The notes under the pieces are model-generated. The model saw nothing but the letters and a program-made list of their open reading frames with translations. It ran no database searches and had not been told where the DNA came from. A DNA stretch of 64,000 nucleotides from Anaerolinea sp. (GTDB lineage Bacteria > Chloroflexota > Anaerolineae > Anaerolineales > Anaerolineaceae): the NCBI GenBank assembly GCA_029975055.1, contig JARKPU010000067.1, positions 248,001 through 312,000 of the forward strand, in the 5' to 3' direction. The first letter of the stretch is position 1; every line of letters starts with the position of its first letter. Position numbers and translations under genes: made by a program. Positions 1-8,403 of the stretch are shown piece by piece.

Positions 1-765
1 GGCAATTTCTTCCGGGCAGGAGATCATCAACCCCTGGCGTTCTTCCACCGTCTGGATAAAATTGGCCGCCTGGATGAGCGATTCATGCGTACCGGCGTCC
101 AGCCAGGCCGTCCCGCGCCCAAGCACTTTCACTTCCAGCTCGTTCATGCTCAGGTAGATGCGGTTGAGGTCGGTGATTTCCAGCTCGCCGCGCGCCGAGG
201 GTTTGAGCGCGGCGGCGAAATCGGCCACGCGCCGGTCATAGAAATACACCCCCGGCACGGCGTAATTCGAGCGCGGCCGGGCGGGCTTTTCTTCAATGCT
301 GAGGGCCTTGCCGCTGCCATCGAATTCCACCACGCCGTAACGTTCAGGGTCGCGCACCGGGTAGGCGAACACAATGGCCCCGTGCTCGAGCGCAGCGGCC
401 TGGCGCATCAACTCGGGCAGCCCGTGACCGTAGAAGATGTTGTCGCCCAGGATCAGGCAAGCCGGCTCGCCGCCCAGGAACTCGCGCCCGATGAGAAAGG
501 CCTCCGCCAGCCCGTTCGGCTGCGGCTGCTCGGCATAAGAGAAGCTCAGCCCCCACTGCGACCCGTCTCCCAGCAGGCGCCGGAAGCCGGGCAGGTCTTC
601 GGGCGTGGAAATCACCAAAATCTCGCGGATGCCCGCCAGCATGAGCATCGAAAGCGGGTAATAGATCATCGGTTTATCGTACACCGGCAGCATCTGCTTG
701 CTCACCGAAAGCGTCAGCGGGTACAGCCGGGTGCCCTTGCCGCCTGCCAGGATAATTCCCCTCAT
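1..765 (-). CDS. rfbA: Glucose-1-phosphate thymidylyltransferase, C-terminus cut by window edge
   Basis: Activates glucose-1-phosphate with dTTP to dTDP-glucose, the first step of dTDP-L-rhamnose synthesis for cell-surface glycans. The visible 255 codons begin [18 protein letters not shown], the nucleotide-binding signature of RmlA, followed by the metal-binding segment ILGDNIFYG and the sugar-binding stretch [13 protein letters not shown]. RmlA proteins are usually about 290 residues, so roughly 35 residues lie beyond the left edge. The ATG at 765 overlaps the rfbB stop as ATGA, which implies translational coupling in an rfbC-rfbB-rfbA operon. Family assignment is secure; only the C-terminus is unseen. 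Confidence 0.95.
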   Translation of the reverse strand, partial: MRGIILAGGKGTRLYPLTLSVSKQMLPVYDKPMIYYPLSMLMLAGIREILVISTPEDLPGFRRLLGDGSQWGLSFSYAEQPQPNGLAEAFLIGREFLGGEPACLILGDNIFYGHGLPELMRQAAALEHGAIVFAYPVRDPERYGVVEFDGSGKALSIEEKPARPRSNYAVPGVYFYDRRVADFAAALKPSARGELEITDLNRIYLSMNELEVKVLGRGTAWLDAGTHESLIQAANFIQTVEERQGLMISCPEEIA

Positions 766-1850
766 GCATTGCCTCCCCGGTTCGCGTAGTTCTTCTCCAT
801 CCAGCCGGTCAGGTCGGAGCCCTGGCGGATGCTTTCGATCCAGCCGGTGTGCTCCAGGTACCACTGCACCGTTTTGCGCAGCCCCGAAGCCAGGTTTTCT
901 TTGGGCCGCCAGCCCAACTCGCGCTCGATCTTGCCGATATTCATTGCGTAGCGCCGGTCGTGCCCGGGCCGGTCGGCCACGAAGCGGATCAACCCCGCGT
1001 GCGGCCGGTGCGGAGAGTTGGGCCGCAGCTCATCGAGAATGGCGCACAGGGTTTGGACGATCTCCAGGTTGGTAGGCTGGTTCCCGCCGCCGATGTTGTA
1101 CGTCTCGCCGGTTTTGCCGCGCTTCACCACCTGCCAGATCGCCTCGCAGTGATCGGCCACATACAGCCAGTCGCGCACCTGCTGGCCGTCGCCATACACC
1201 GGCAGGTCTTTGCCGTTGAGGGCGTTGAAGATGATCAGCGGGATGAGCTTTTCGGGGAACTGGTATGGGCCGTAATTGTTCGAGCAGTTGGAGATCGTCA
1301 CCGGCAGGTGATAGGTGTGGAAATAAGCCCGCACGAGGTGGTCGCTGGCGGCTTTCGAGGCCGAATAGGGCGAGCGCGGCGAATAGGGTGTCGTCTCGGT
1401 GAAGGGCGGGTCACCCGGCCCAAGCGAGCCGAAGACTTCATCCGTCGAGACGTGATGGAAGCGCACCGGCTCATCGAGCGGCGGCTTTTCGTGCAGCCAG
1501 GCCTTCCGCGCGGCTTGCAGCAGCTCGAAGGTGCCGTTGACGTTGGTGCGCACAAACGCTTCCGGGCCGGTGATCGAGCGGTCCACATGCGATTCGGCGG
1601 CAAAGTGCACCACCGTGTCGATCTCGTACTGGTTGAAGATGCCCGAAAGCAGCGAGGCATCGCAGATATCGCCCTTGATGAAGGTATGCCGGGCCGGGTC
1701 GGGCAGGTCCTTGAGGTTCTCGCGGCTGCCGGCGTACGTCAGCAGGTCGAGGGTAAACACCTGCACCTGGGGTTCGGTTTCCAGCAGGTAGCGCACGAAG
1801 TTCGAGCCGATGAAGCCCGCCCCGCCGGTGACCAGGACATTCTTTGCCAT
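762..1850 (-). CDS. rfbB: dTDP-glucose 4,6-dehydratase
   Basis: Second dTDP-rhamnose enzyme: an NAD-dependent short-chain dehydrogenase/reductase that converts dTDP-glucose to dTDP-4-keto-6-deoxyglucose. The 362-residue product has the Rossmann motif [11 protein letters not shown] (residues 8-18), the catalytic T136-D137-E138 in STDEVFGS, and the Y162-x3-K166 pair in YSASK, all canonical for RmlB. Length is normal. It lies 8 bp downstream of rfbC and overlaps rfbA by 4 bp, so the three genes are probably one transcript. Confidence 0.97.
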   Translation of the reverse strand: MAKNVLVTGGAGFIGSNFVRYLLETEPQVQVFTLDLLTYAGSRENLKDLPDPARHTFIKGDICDASLLSGIFNQYEIDTVVHFAAESHVDRSITGPEAFVRTNVNGTFELLQAARKAWLHEKPPLDEPVRFHHVSTDEVFGSLGPGDPPFTETTPYSPRSPYSASKAASDHLVRAYFHTYHLPVTISNCSNNYGPYQFPEKLIPLIIFNALNGKDLPVYGDGQQVRDWLYVADHCEAIWQVVKRGKTGETYNIGGGNQPTNLEIVQTLCAILDELRPNSPHRPHAGLIRFVADRPGHDRRYAMNIGKIERELGWRPKENLASGLRKTVQWYLEHTGWIESIRQGSDLTGWMEKNYANRGGNA

Positions 1851-1858
1851 CCTCCCTC

Positions 1859-2407
1859 CTACGGATACACCTCACACTCGGCCAGAGGCCTGCCCTGGCG
1901 GTCCTTTTCAGAAAGCAGCGGGGCTTCCCCCGCCGGGATCGGCCAGGCGATGCCCAGCGCGGGGTCGTCCCAGCGCAGGGTGCGCTCCCACTCGGGGGCG
2001 TAAAAATCGGTCGTCTTGTAGATCACCTCGGCCCACTCGCTCACCACGTAAAACCCGTGCGCAAAGCCGGGAGGCACCCACAGCATCTTCTTATTCTCCG
2101 CCGAGAGCACCTCACCCGTCCAGCGGCCGAACGTGCGCGAGCTTCGCCGCAGATCCACCGCCACGTCAAAGACCTCACCCGCCACAACGCGCACCAGCTT
2201 GCCCTGCGCCTGGCGAATTTGGTAGTGCAGCCCGCGCAGGATGCCATGCCGCGAACCGGAATGGTTATCCTGGACGAACCCGGTCGGGATTCCCGCCTGC
2301 GCGAACCGCTCGGCCTGGAAAGTCTCCATGAAAAAACCGCGGGAATCGCCAAACACCCGCGGTTCGATCAAAATCACATCAGGGATGCTGGCAGCGGAGA
2401 ATTGCAT
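1859..2407 (-). CDS. rfbC: dTDP-4-dehydrorhamnose 3,5-epimerase
   Basis: Double epimerase of the dTDP-rhamnose pathway, a cupin (RmlC). The 182-residue protein contains the conserved GILRGLHYQ stretch with the probable catalytic His61, the substrate-binding VPPGFAHGF and the TTDFYAPEWE segment with the aromatic catalytic region. No rfbD (reductase) is in the window; it could lie beyond the left edge. The ATG has no Shine-Dalgarno; instead a TATAAT hexamer ends 6 bp upstream, suggesting a leaderless message. First gene of the rfbCBA run. Confidence 0.95.
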   Translation of the reverse strand: MQFSAASIPDVILIEPRVFGDSRGFFMETFQAERFAQAGIPTGFVQDNHSGSRHGILRGLHYQIRQAQGKLVRVVAGEVFDVAVDLRRSSRTFGRWTGEVLSAENKKMLWVPPGFAHGFYVVSEWAEVIYKTTDFYAPEWERTLRWDDPALGIAWPIPAGEAPLLSEKDRQGRPLAECEVYP

Positions 2408-2413
2408 GGGAAA

Positions 2414-2419
2414 ATTATA
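2414..2419 (-). promoter_or_regulatory. -10 element placing the transcription start at the rfbC ATG
   Basis: On the minus strand TATAAT is followed by TTTCCC and then the rfbC ATG. A start site 6-7 bp after a -10 box falls on the ATG itself, and no ribosome-binding site is visible, so rfbC may be translated from a leaderless mRNA. No convincing -35 box is seen at 17 bp. Confidence 0.45.
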
Positions 2420-2428
2420 TCACTGTGG

Positions 2429-3565
2429 TCATAGAACACCAGAATTGTCCGGTTCCGTTCCCGCGAGGATCGCCCGGATGCGCCGCGCGATGATCATCTC
2501 CTCGCCGGGGGCCAGCGTCTGCGGGTTGACGTAAACGCCGCACTCGCCCGCCGGAGCGAGCGAGACCGCCGGGCTGCCCTCCAGCAGGCGCACCAGCAAG
2601 TCATCGCGTGAAAGCCCCAACCGGGCCTCATCGAAGATGATCTCGGCCCGCGGCATGGGCTGACCGGCCTCGCTTGGGAAGCGCCGCAGCGCCTGCACGC
2701 CCGGCAGCGTGGCAAGCCCGGCGATCACCCGCGCCACCTGTTCCTCGTACGTTTGCATCAGCCGGGCGTGATCGAGCCCCAGGTACCAGCGCACGGCAGC
2801 CAGCAGCCCGGCGATTTCCTCTTTGCCCACTTTCATCGGCCGCCCAATGTAACTGCGCGGGCAGGCGTTGAAGGCGCAGGCGGCGATCAGGTCACGCCGG
2901 CCAAGGATCAACCCGCTGCTCTGCGGCCCGCACAGCCCCTTCCCGCCGCTGAAGATCACCAGGTCGGCCCCCATGTGCGTGAAGCGCCACAGGTTCTCCA
3001 CCGGCGGAATCTGGGCGGCTGCGTCCACAATCACCGGGATGCCCCTGCGCCGGCCGATGGCGATTTGCTCTTCCAGCGGCACCTGCCCCTGCATGCCGTC
3101 GTTTTTATAGACCACGAAGATAGCCGCCGTCTGCGGGGTGATGGCCCGTTCGAGGTCCGCGGCTTCGGCCCCCTGCTCGCCGCCGATCAGCACCAGCCGC
3201 CCCCCGGCCTGCCGGATGGTGAAGGCATATTCCACCCCGCGGCGGTGCGCGATGACCTCGCTCTTCATCCCATCGGTGAACGGCAGGCGTTCCCGCTTCT
3301 GCGCATCCAGCCCGGTGATGCAGGCGGCAACGCTCAACACGATGCCCGCCGCCGCTCCGCAAGAAACATAAGCCGCCTCATTGTGCGTCAGTTCGGCAAT
3401 CTTCGCGCCCGCCTTCTCTTGCAGCTCGTCGATGCGCACGTAGTGCTGCGCGGCTTCACGCATGGCCTCCAGCACCACGGCGGGCATGCGCGAGCCCCCC
3501 AGGCTGGTGAGCGTGGCATAACCGTTAATCAGCTTCTTCACGCCCAGTTCGTCGTAAAGGTCCAT
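2429..3565 (-). CDS. SelA-fold PLP-dependent enzyme, EF_0838/DgaE-like
   Basis: PLP-dependent fold-type I enzyme of the SelA-like family. The 378-residue protein shows the lysine expected to bind PLP at K209 in SGGKGL and the ring-interacting D181 in VIVDAAAQ. Start chosen at MDLYDELGVKK (3565), which has AGGAGG just upstream; an in-frame upstream start at 3625 lacks support. Length is short of true SelA (about 460 residues) and it lacks SelA's usual N-terminal domain. Its partner 16 bp upstream is an EF_0837-type deacetylase, the gene pair known from Enterococcus EF_0837/EF_0838. A role as an amino-sugar-acid ammonia lyase (DgaE-like) or a lyase on another amino acid is plausible; the substrate is unknown. 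It should not be read as selenocysteine synthase. Confidence 0.75.
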   Translation of the reverse strand: MDLYDELGVKKLINGYATLTSLGGSRMPAVVLEAMREAAQHYVRIDELQEKAGAKIAELTHNEAAYVSCGAAAGIVLSVAACITGLDAQKRERLPFTDGMKSEVIAHRRGVEYAFTIRQAGGRLVLIGGEQGAEAADLERAITPQTAAIFVVYKNDGMQGQVPLEEQIAIGRRRGIPVIVDAAAQIPPVENLWRFTHMGADLVIFSGGKGLCGPQSSGLILGRRDLIAACAFNACPRSYIGRPMKVGKEEIAGLLAAVRWYLGLDHARLMQTYEEQVARVIAGLATLPGVQALRRFPSEAGQPMPRAEIIFDEARLGLSRDDLLVRLLEGSPAVSLAPAGECGVYVNPQTLAPGEEMIIARRIRAILAGTEPDNSGVL

Positions 3566-3581
3566 AACGCTTACCTCCTCC

Positions 3582-4820
3582 TCATGGTTCCAGCGCGGGG
3601 ATGTTCCAGTAAGGCGCGGGGGCATGCTCCCAATCGGGCATGCTCAGCCCGGAAGGGTCGAAGACCACCGCGCCCGCGCGCAGGGTGAGTTCGCACTCCA
3701 GCCTGTACCTGCCTGCCAGCCTGGCCCGTCCGCAGTCGGTAAAGCCAAATTGCCCATCGCGCAGGCGGAAGGCCGCCAGGTCGGCCTCCGCTCCAGGAGC
3801 CAGTGTGCCCAATTCCGGGCGGCCGATGACGCGCGCCGGCAGCGCCGTGGAGCGCTCGATGACCTCCGCAAGCGGCATGCCCAGGTTGAGCAGCTTGGAG
3901 AGCGTGTTCTGCATGCTCAACACCGGCCCGTTGATGTTGCCCATGTGCAGATCGGTGGAGAGTGTATCGGGCGAGAACCCCTGCCGGATGGCAGGCGCGG
4001 CGTTGCGGAACCAGAAGCTGGCCGCGCCGTGCCCCAGGTCAAAGCGGATGCCCCGCTCGCGCGCCTCGAAATAGAAGCCGTTCACCCGGCCTTCCGGCGA
4101 GATCACCGGGAACTGCTGCGCAAAGACGTGCGTGTGGATGTCGCCGGGGCGCAGGCGGCGCAGGATCAGCTCGGAGTATGGGCGCTCGGGCAGGCGCGGC
4201 CAGAAATCCACCATCACCGGCCTGCCGCACAGCTCGGCCGCCTCGATGGCCCGCTCCACCGAAGCCCAGGGATGGTGCGCCGAGTCGAATGGCTCGCGCG
4301 TGCGGTAATGCGCCGATTTGATCCCTACCAGCACATCCGGGTAAGCATCCACCAGCGCCGCCGCCACCTTCGGCTGCATCTGGGCCGGGTTCTGCTCGGT
4401 GGAGGTGTCCACCATCCCGCCGGAAGCGATGTTGAGGAACGCCAGGATGCGCACCGGAGAGCGGTCGATGAACTTCTCTTTGAAATCCAGGAAGTGCCTC
4501 CAGCCGGCGGTGCCCGCATCCACTGTGGTGGTGACGCCCGAAGTGAACAGGTGCGCATCGGCACGGACGGCCTCCACGTAACAGGTGGGCGTGGGCTGGA
4601 ACGGATAAACGTGCGTGTGGAGATCGATCAGCCCGGGCGTGATATACAGCCCGCCCGCCTCGATGACCGCGGCGGCCTGCCCTGCCCGCAGCCCCTGCCC
4701 CACTGCCGCCACCTTGCCGGCGCGGATGCCAATATCCGCCGGGCCGTCCACCCCGTTGGCGGGGTCGATCACATGCCCGCCCTTGAGGAGCAGGTCAAAC
4801 TCATACGCGTGTGGTTCCAT
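3582..4820 (-). CDS. Amidohydrolase/deacetylase, EF_0837/AHA_3915 family
   Basis: Metal-dependent amidohydrolase of 412 residues. The metal-binding HxH is H68-x-H70 in IDLHTHVYP. The bridging carboxy-lysine is likely the K of GIKSAHYR. Further ligands lie in DIHTHVF and FDLGHGAASF, and the catalytic Asp in LSTDLHMGN. Close relatives were first annotated as dihydroorotases or adenine deaminases, but characterised members hydrolyse acetyl-(R)-mandelate-type esters, and others act with SelA-fold partners. It begins the five-gene minus-strand run and sits 16 bp before the PLP enzyme, so deacetylation followed by a PLP elimination is a reasonable pathway guess. Substrate unknown. Confidence 0.8.
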   Translation of the reverse strand: MEPHAYEFDLLLKGGHVIDPANGVDGPADIGIRAGKVAAVGQGLRAGQAAAVIEAGGLYITPGLIDLHTHVYPFQPTPTCYVEAVRADAHLFTSGVTTTVDAGTAGWRHFLDFKEKFIDRSPVRILAFLNIASGGMVDTSTEQNPAQMQPKVAAALVDAYPDVLVGIKSAHYRTREPFDSAHHPWASVERAIEAAELCGRPVMVDFWPRLPERPYSELILRRLRPGDIHTHVFAQQFPVISPEGRVNGFYFEARERGIRFDLGHGAASFWFRNAAPAIRQGFSPDTLSTDLHMGNINGPVLSMQNTLSKLLNLGMPLAEVIERSTALPARVIGRPELGTLAPGAEADLAAFRLRDGQFGFTDCGRARLAGRYRLECELTLRAGAVVFDPSGLSMPDWEHAPAPYWNIPALEP

Positions 4821-4925
4821 CCTTCACCTCCCTGGGTTCATGGCCGGTTCGCTTAACTCTACCGCATTCGCGTTCCTTGTATTAACGAAAAGAGAAACCA
4901 AACCCGATGAAAACCCCGTCGTTTT

Positions 4926-4984
4926 CCCTCATCCCTGGCCCTCACCCATGCGGATGCGCGAAGCGCGTCCCAGAGGGCGAAGGA
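4926..4984 (+). repeat. Dispersed intergenic repeat with GCGCGAAGCGCG core
   Basis: The segment runs CCCTCATCC...GCCCTCACC...GATGCGCGAAGCGCGTCCC...GAGGGCGAAGG. A reverse-oriented relative lies at about 28175-28236. Both are in non-coding gaps. The core is self-complementary and would form a short hairpin. No ORF or transposase is associated. The rest of the 4821-5132 gap holds only this repeat and the ABC-gene scar. Confidence 0.6.
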
Positions 4985-4998
4985 GGCCGGTTCCTGTC

Positions 4999-5051
4999 CG
5001 GTGCCAGCCTATGAACCATCCGCGCAGATCACCGGCGCCGATCACTTCATC
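4999..5051 (+). other. Chimeric scar made of two ABC-exporter gene fragments
   Basis: Bases 4999-5026 match 6607-6634, the ribosome-binding site and first codons of the first ABC half-transporter, at 27 of 28 positions. Bases 5022-5051 match 9830-9859, inside the ATPase domain of the second half-transporter, at 28 of 30. The two matches overlap on GCGCA. It looks like the remnant of a former copy of the exporter operon that lost its middle through a short direct repeat. Confidence 0.6.
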
Positions 5052-5132
5052 TTGGAAAGAAGATCTGAGATAACCGCATGCTTGATCTACAACAAAAAAT
5101 GTGTTCAATTCATTAACATCGTAGTCATCACC

Positions 5133-6080
5133 ATGCCCATGCAATCTTCCCGTATGTCTAGGAAAAGTATTTTTTTGGATGCTGGCATTCCTTTCCACAT
5201 CAGGGGTGTTCGCTCTGGTCGGCCTTTACATTGTCACCCAAGCGGATCTTGTGGACAGCGATTTCTTTTCTTTCTGGCTGTCAGGGAAGGTCGTCTTGCA
5301 GGGAAAAGGCCCCCTGCGACGAACGGGGCTGGCCGGCGGGGCATCAGGTTTACCGCGCCGACTGGTTTACCGAACCCGGCTTTCTCTACCCGCTTCCCCT
5401 GGCGGTGTTGATGATTCCGTTGAGTCTGTTGAATCTGCCGCTGGCATACGCCCTGTGGGTATGGCTCTCCCAATGGATTTTGTTCTTCACTACCCTGCGG
5501 CTGCTCACTCTCTTTGCTGCGCAACGGGCAACTGGCAACGCTGGCGCTGTTGTGCATGCTGCTTTCCGCGGGCTTTTCGGGGCAGTGATGGGGTTTACGG
5601 CGCTCGTGCTTGGCAGTTTGAACATCCAGCCGGGCTGGATCGGCGAGTATTTTCACGTGCTGACCTTCAGACTGGTCCATACCTATGGATATGCCTCTTC
5701 GATATGGGGACTGACCTATCTGCTTTCCGGCATGAACGTCCAGAAGTCCGTCTTGCTTGCGGCATTATCCTGCCTGCTCTTGCCGGGTATATTCGCGGTC
5801 TGGGTGCTGTCCGACCGGGTGAACGGTCATAACGAAGCCTTCAGCCTGGCAATTTCGTATCAGATGCTGATGACCCCATACCTCTGGCCCTACGACCAGA
5901 TTCTGCTGCTCATCCCCATCGTGACGCTCGTGGCGCTCGTCACAAAGCGGGGTAAAAACCGCCGGCGGGCCGGGGGTGATCGCAGCCGTCCAGCTCGCCT
6001 CGTTCTTCATCCCGCCCCTGTGGAAGAGCGTCAGATTCTCGGGTTTGAATTCCCCTGCTTCTTGTATTATAATAATAGAT
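5133..6080 (+). pseudogene. Decayed DUF2029/GT87-type membrane glycosyltransferase
   Basis: The reading frame must be changed repeatedly to follow one protein. MLAFLSTSGVFALVGLYIVT and DFFSFWLSGKVVLQGK lie in one frame. CDERGW...EPGFLYPLPLAVLMIPL continues in the next after a C5 run (5310-5314). LATLALLCMLLSAGFSG is in the third frame (5532-5582). The frame then returns for AVMGFTALVLGSLNIQPGW, and VIAAVQLASFFIPPLWK shifts again after a G5 run (5972-5976). A T7 run (5170-5176) may hide one more shift before a start near 5133. The pieces together resemble GT87 multi-pass mannosyltransferase-like proteins (PLYP/WFTEP region, many TM segments). Breaks at homopolymers could be sequencing errors, but neighbouring genes are intact, so genuine decay is preferred. 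Confidence 0.7.
6045..6073 (+). promoter_or_regulatory. Sigma-70-type promoter of the marR-ABC operon
   Basis: TTGAAT (6045-6050), a 17-bp spacer, and a perfect TATAAT (6068-6073). Transcription would start near 6080, just before the palindrome at 6084-6102. It overlaps the end of the pseudogene. Confidence 0.8.
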
Positions 6081-6083
6081 AAG

Positions 6084-6102
6084 CTGCTTAACCATTAAGC
6101 AG
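6084..6102 (+). promoter_or_regulatory. MarR-type operator
   Basis: Perfect inverted repeat CTGCTTAA-CCA-TTAAGCAG, immediately downstream of the predicted transcription start. A bound dimer would block RNA polymerase, so autorepression of the marR-exporter operon is the natural reading. No other copy was noticed in the window. Confidence 0.75.
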
Positions 6103-6123
6103 ATTAACCATCTGGAGGTGAGC

Positions 6124-6591
6124 GTGTCAAACCCTCAGCCAACGACCGATGAGACGCTCCAACTGGCCATCGAGCGCTTCTGGGAAGCCTTCCCGCCGGT
6201 GTGGAACACCATCCGCTCGCACGTGCGCGGCATCGCCAGCGAGCAATTCGGCATCAGCGTCGAACAGTACAACATCCTGCGTCTCATTCGCAAAGGCCGC
6301 CGCTCCGTCTCCGAGCTGGCCGAAGACCGGCAGATCAGCCGCCCGGCCATCAGCCAGGCCGTGGAACTGCTCGTCGAAAAGCAGCTCATCGCCCGCAAGC
6401 GCGGTTCGAAAGACCGCCGCTTCGTGGAGCTGGAACTCACCCCCGCCGGCAGCGAGATGATCAACCGGATTTTCGCCGAGAACCGCGCCTGGATGAAAAC
6501 CCGCCTGGCCGCCTTGAGCGACGACGAAACCCGCTGCATCATCTGCGGCATGGAGCTGCTCGAAAAAGCCTTCCTCGACCCCTCGGCCTGA
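6124..6591 (+). CDS. MarR-family transcriptional regulator
   Basis: A 155-residue winged-helix protein: N-terminal dimerisation helices, then FGISVEQYNILRLIRKG, a recognition region SVSELAEDRQISRPAISQAV, and the wing RKRGSKDRRFVELELTPAG with the conserved D-R-R. The GTG at 6124 is preferred because GGAGG (6114-6118) is spaced 5 bp from it; the GTG at 6118 overlaps that site. The gene lies directly upstream of two ABC half-transporters and downstream of a promoter-operator, which is the usual layout for a drug- or lipid-sensing repressor of an exporter. The ligand is unknown. Confidence 0.92.
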   Translation: MSNPQPTTDETLQLAIERFWEAFPPVWNTIRSHVRGIASEQFGISVEQYNILRLIRKGRRSVSELAEDRQISRPAISQAVELLVEKQLIARKRGSKDRRFVELELTPAGSEMINRIFAENRAWMKTRLAALSDDETRCIICGMELLEKAFLDPSA

Positions 6592-6618
6592 CACGGCCGC
6601 TCTTAACGGTGCCAGCCT

Positions 6619-8403
6619 ATGAACCATCTGCGCAAACTGTTCCATTTCGTCACCCCTTACTGGAAGCTCTCGCTCCTCTCCCTCATCTCCCTGACGATGA
6701 TGGTCTTCCTCGATCTGGCCATTCCGCGCCTGATCCAGCGCATCATCGACCAGGGCATCAAGCAGCACAGCCTGCCGGTCGTCTTGCAGACTTCGCTGCT
6801 CATGCTGGGCATCTCGGCGGCTTCCACCGTCATCGCGGTGGGCAACAACCTCTTTTCGGTGCGCGTCGGCGAGAGCGTGGCGCGCGATATCCGCGATGCG
6901 CTGTTCACCAAGATCCAGTCCTTCTCTTACGGCAACCTCGATCACTTCACCACCGGGAATTTGATCGTCCGCCTCACCAGCGATACCAGCACCTTCCAGC
7001 GCCTGGTACAGATTTCGCTGCGCATCGGCACGCGCGCCCCGCTGATGATGATCGGCAGCCTGATCTTGATGTTCAACACCAACCGCCAGCTCGCGCTCAC
7101 CATGCTGCCGCTCTTACTGGTCACATCGCTGGTCATCGTCTTCTTCAGCGCGCGCATGGAGCCGCTCTTCCGCACCGTCCAATCCAGGCTCGACCGGCTC
7201 AACACCGTCCTCCAGGAGAACATCGCCGGCGCACGCCTGGTGAAGGCTTTCGTCCGCGCCGATTTCGAAAGCGCCCGCTTCGAAACTGCCAACGAGGAAT
7301 TCACCGCCCGCACCGTGCAGGTGATGCAATTCATGTCGAGCATGGGGCCGGCGCTCTCAGTCTTCGTCAACATCGGCATGGTCATTGTCATCTGGGCGGG
7401 AGGGTTGGAAGCCATCCGCGGCGACCTTTCGGTGGGACAGATCGTGGCCTTCACCAACTACCTGCTCACCACCATGGGCCCGCTGACGATGATGACCATG
7501 CTTTCCAACATCTGGGCCAACGCCATGGCCTCGGCGCAGCGCATCAACGAGGTGCTGGATGCGCTCCCCGAAGTGCCCGCCGACCCGCAAGCGCAGCCCC
7601 TCCCCGAGCGCGCCCAGGCCGGTGTCTCCTTCAAGGGGGTGGGCTTCCATTATGACGGCGCGAGCTCCGGCACCGTGCTGGAGGGCATCGACCTCACCGC
7701 CCAGCCCGGCCAGACGGTGGCCATCCTGGGCGCCACCGGCGCGGGCAAGACCTCGCTCATCAACCTGATCCCGCGCTTCTACGACCCTTCCAGCGGTTCG
7801 GTCCTGATTGACGGCATCGATATCCGCCGTGTCACCGAAGAATCGCTCCTCCAGCATATCGCCCTCGTGCCGCAGGAGACGGTTCTCTTTTCCGGCACGG
7901 TGCGCTTCAACATCGCCTATGGCAAGCCCGACGCCACCGATGAAGAGGTCATCGCCGCCGCCAAGGCCGCTCAGGCGCACGAATTCATCCTGCAAATGCC
8001 CGAAGGCTACGATACGCACGTGGAAGAGCGCGGCGTGAACCTCTCCGGCGGGCAAAAACAGCGCATCGCCATTGCCCGCGCGCTGATCACCCGGCCCAAG
8101 ATCCTCATCCTGGATGACTCGACCAGCTCGGTGGACGTGGAGACCGAAACGCTCATCCAGAACGCGCTGGAAGAGATCATGCGCGGGCGCACCTGCTTTG
8201 TGGTGGCGCAGCGCATCAGCACCGTGCTCAACGCCGATAAAATCATCGTTCTGGATGAAGGGCGCATCGCCGCCGAGGGCACGCACGCCGAGCTGCTCCG
8301 CACCAGCCCGATCTACCAGGAGATTTACGATTCGCAGCTGGGCAACGGCTTCCATGCCGGGCTCGACCTCGAACCTGCGGGAAAGGCGGCCCAACATGAG
8401 TGA
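6619..8403 (+). CDS. ABC exporter half-transporter with degenerate ATP site (heterodimer subunit 1)
   Basis: A 594-residue TMD-NBD half-transporter of the multidrug/lipid exporter class. Six TM helices occupy about residues 15-300. Walker A is GATGAGKT (371-378), the signature is LSGGQ (475-479), and Walker B is LILDD with D500 where the catalytic glutamate normally sits. That E-to-D change together with the LSQGQ signature in the next gene is the pattern of heterodimeric exporters such as TM287/288, LmrCD and BmrCD, with one degenerate and one active ATP site. It follows marR by 27 bp, and its stop overlaps the start of the partner gene. Confidence 0.93.
   Translation: MNHLRKLFHFVTPYWKLSLLSLISLTMMVFLDLAIPRLIQRIIDQGIKQHSLPVVLQTSLLMLGISAASTVIAVGNNLFSVRVGESVARDIRDALFTKIQSFSYGNLDHFTTGNLIVRLTSDTSTFQRLVQISLRIGTRAPLMMIGSLILMFNTNRQLALTMLPLLLVTSLVIVFFSARMEPLFRTVQSRLDRLNTVLQENIAGARLVKAFVRADFESARFETANEEFTARTVQVMQFMSSMGPALSVFVNIGMVIVIWAGGLEAIRGDLSVGQIVAFTNYLLTTMGPLTMMTMLSNIWANAMASAQRINEVLDALPEVPADPQAQPLPERAQAGVSFKGVGFHYDGASSGTVLEGIDLTAQPGQTVAILGATGAGKTSLINLIPRFYDPSSGSVLIDGIDIRRVTEESLLQHIALVPQETVLFSGTVRFNIAYGKPDATDEEVIAAAKAAQAHEFILQMPEGYDTHVEERGVNLSGGQKQRIAIARALITRPKILILDDSTSSVDVETETLIQNALEEIMRGRTCFVVAQRISTVLNADKIIVLDEGRIAAEGTHAELLRTSPIYQEIYDSQLGNGFHAGLDLEPAGKAAQHE

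Noticed and set aside
849-2003. Long plus-strand ORF (384 codons) opposite rfbB, and similar long antisense frames opposite most genes
   Set aside because: High-GC codon usage makes the complementary frames open. They lack ribosome sites and domain motifs, while the minus-strand rfb genes are unmistakable.
2429-3565. Selenocysteine synthase (selA) to go with the selenoprotein
   Set aside because: Too short, without the SelA N-terminal domain, and paired with an EF_0837-type deacetylase; the EF_0838/DgaE group fits better. True selA must be sought elsewhere in the genome.
3582-4820. Dihydroorotase
   Set aside because: HxH and lysine are shared by all amidohydrolases. The SAHYR and LSTDLHMGN motifs and SelA-fold neighbour indicate the EF_0837 deacetylase group, and no pyrimidine genes are near.
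8114-8395. N-terminal extension of the second ABC subunit from the upstream start at 8114
   Set aside because: This stretch is the first subunit's Walker B and H-loop region read in another frame. ATG 8396 overlapping the upstream stop is the natural start.
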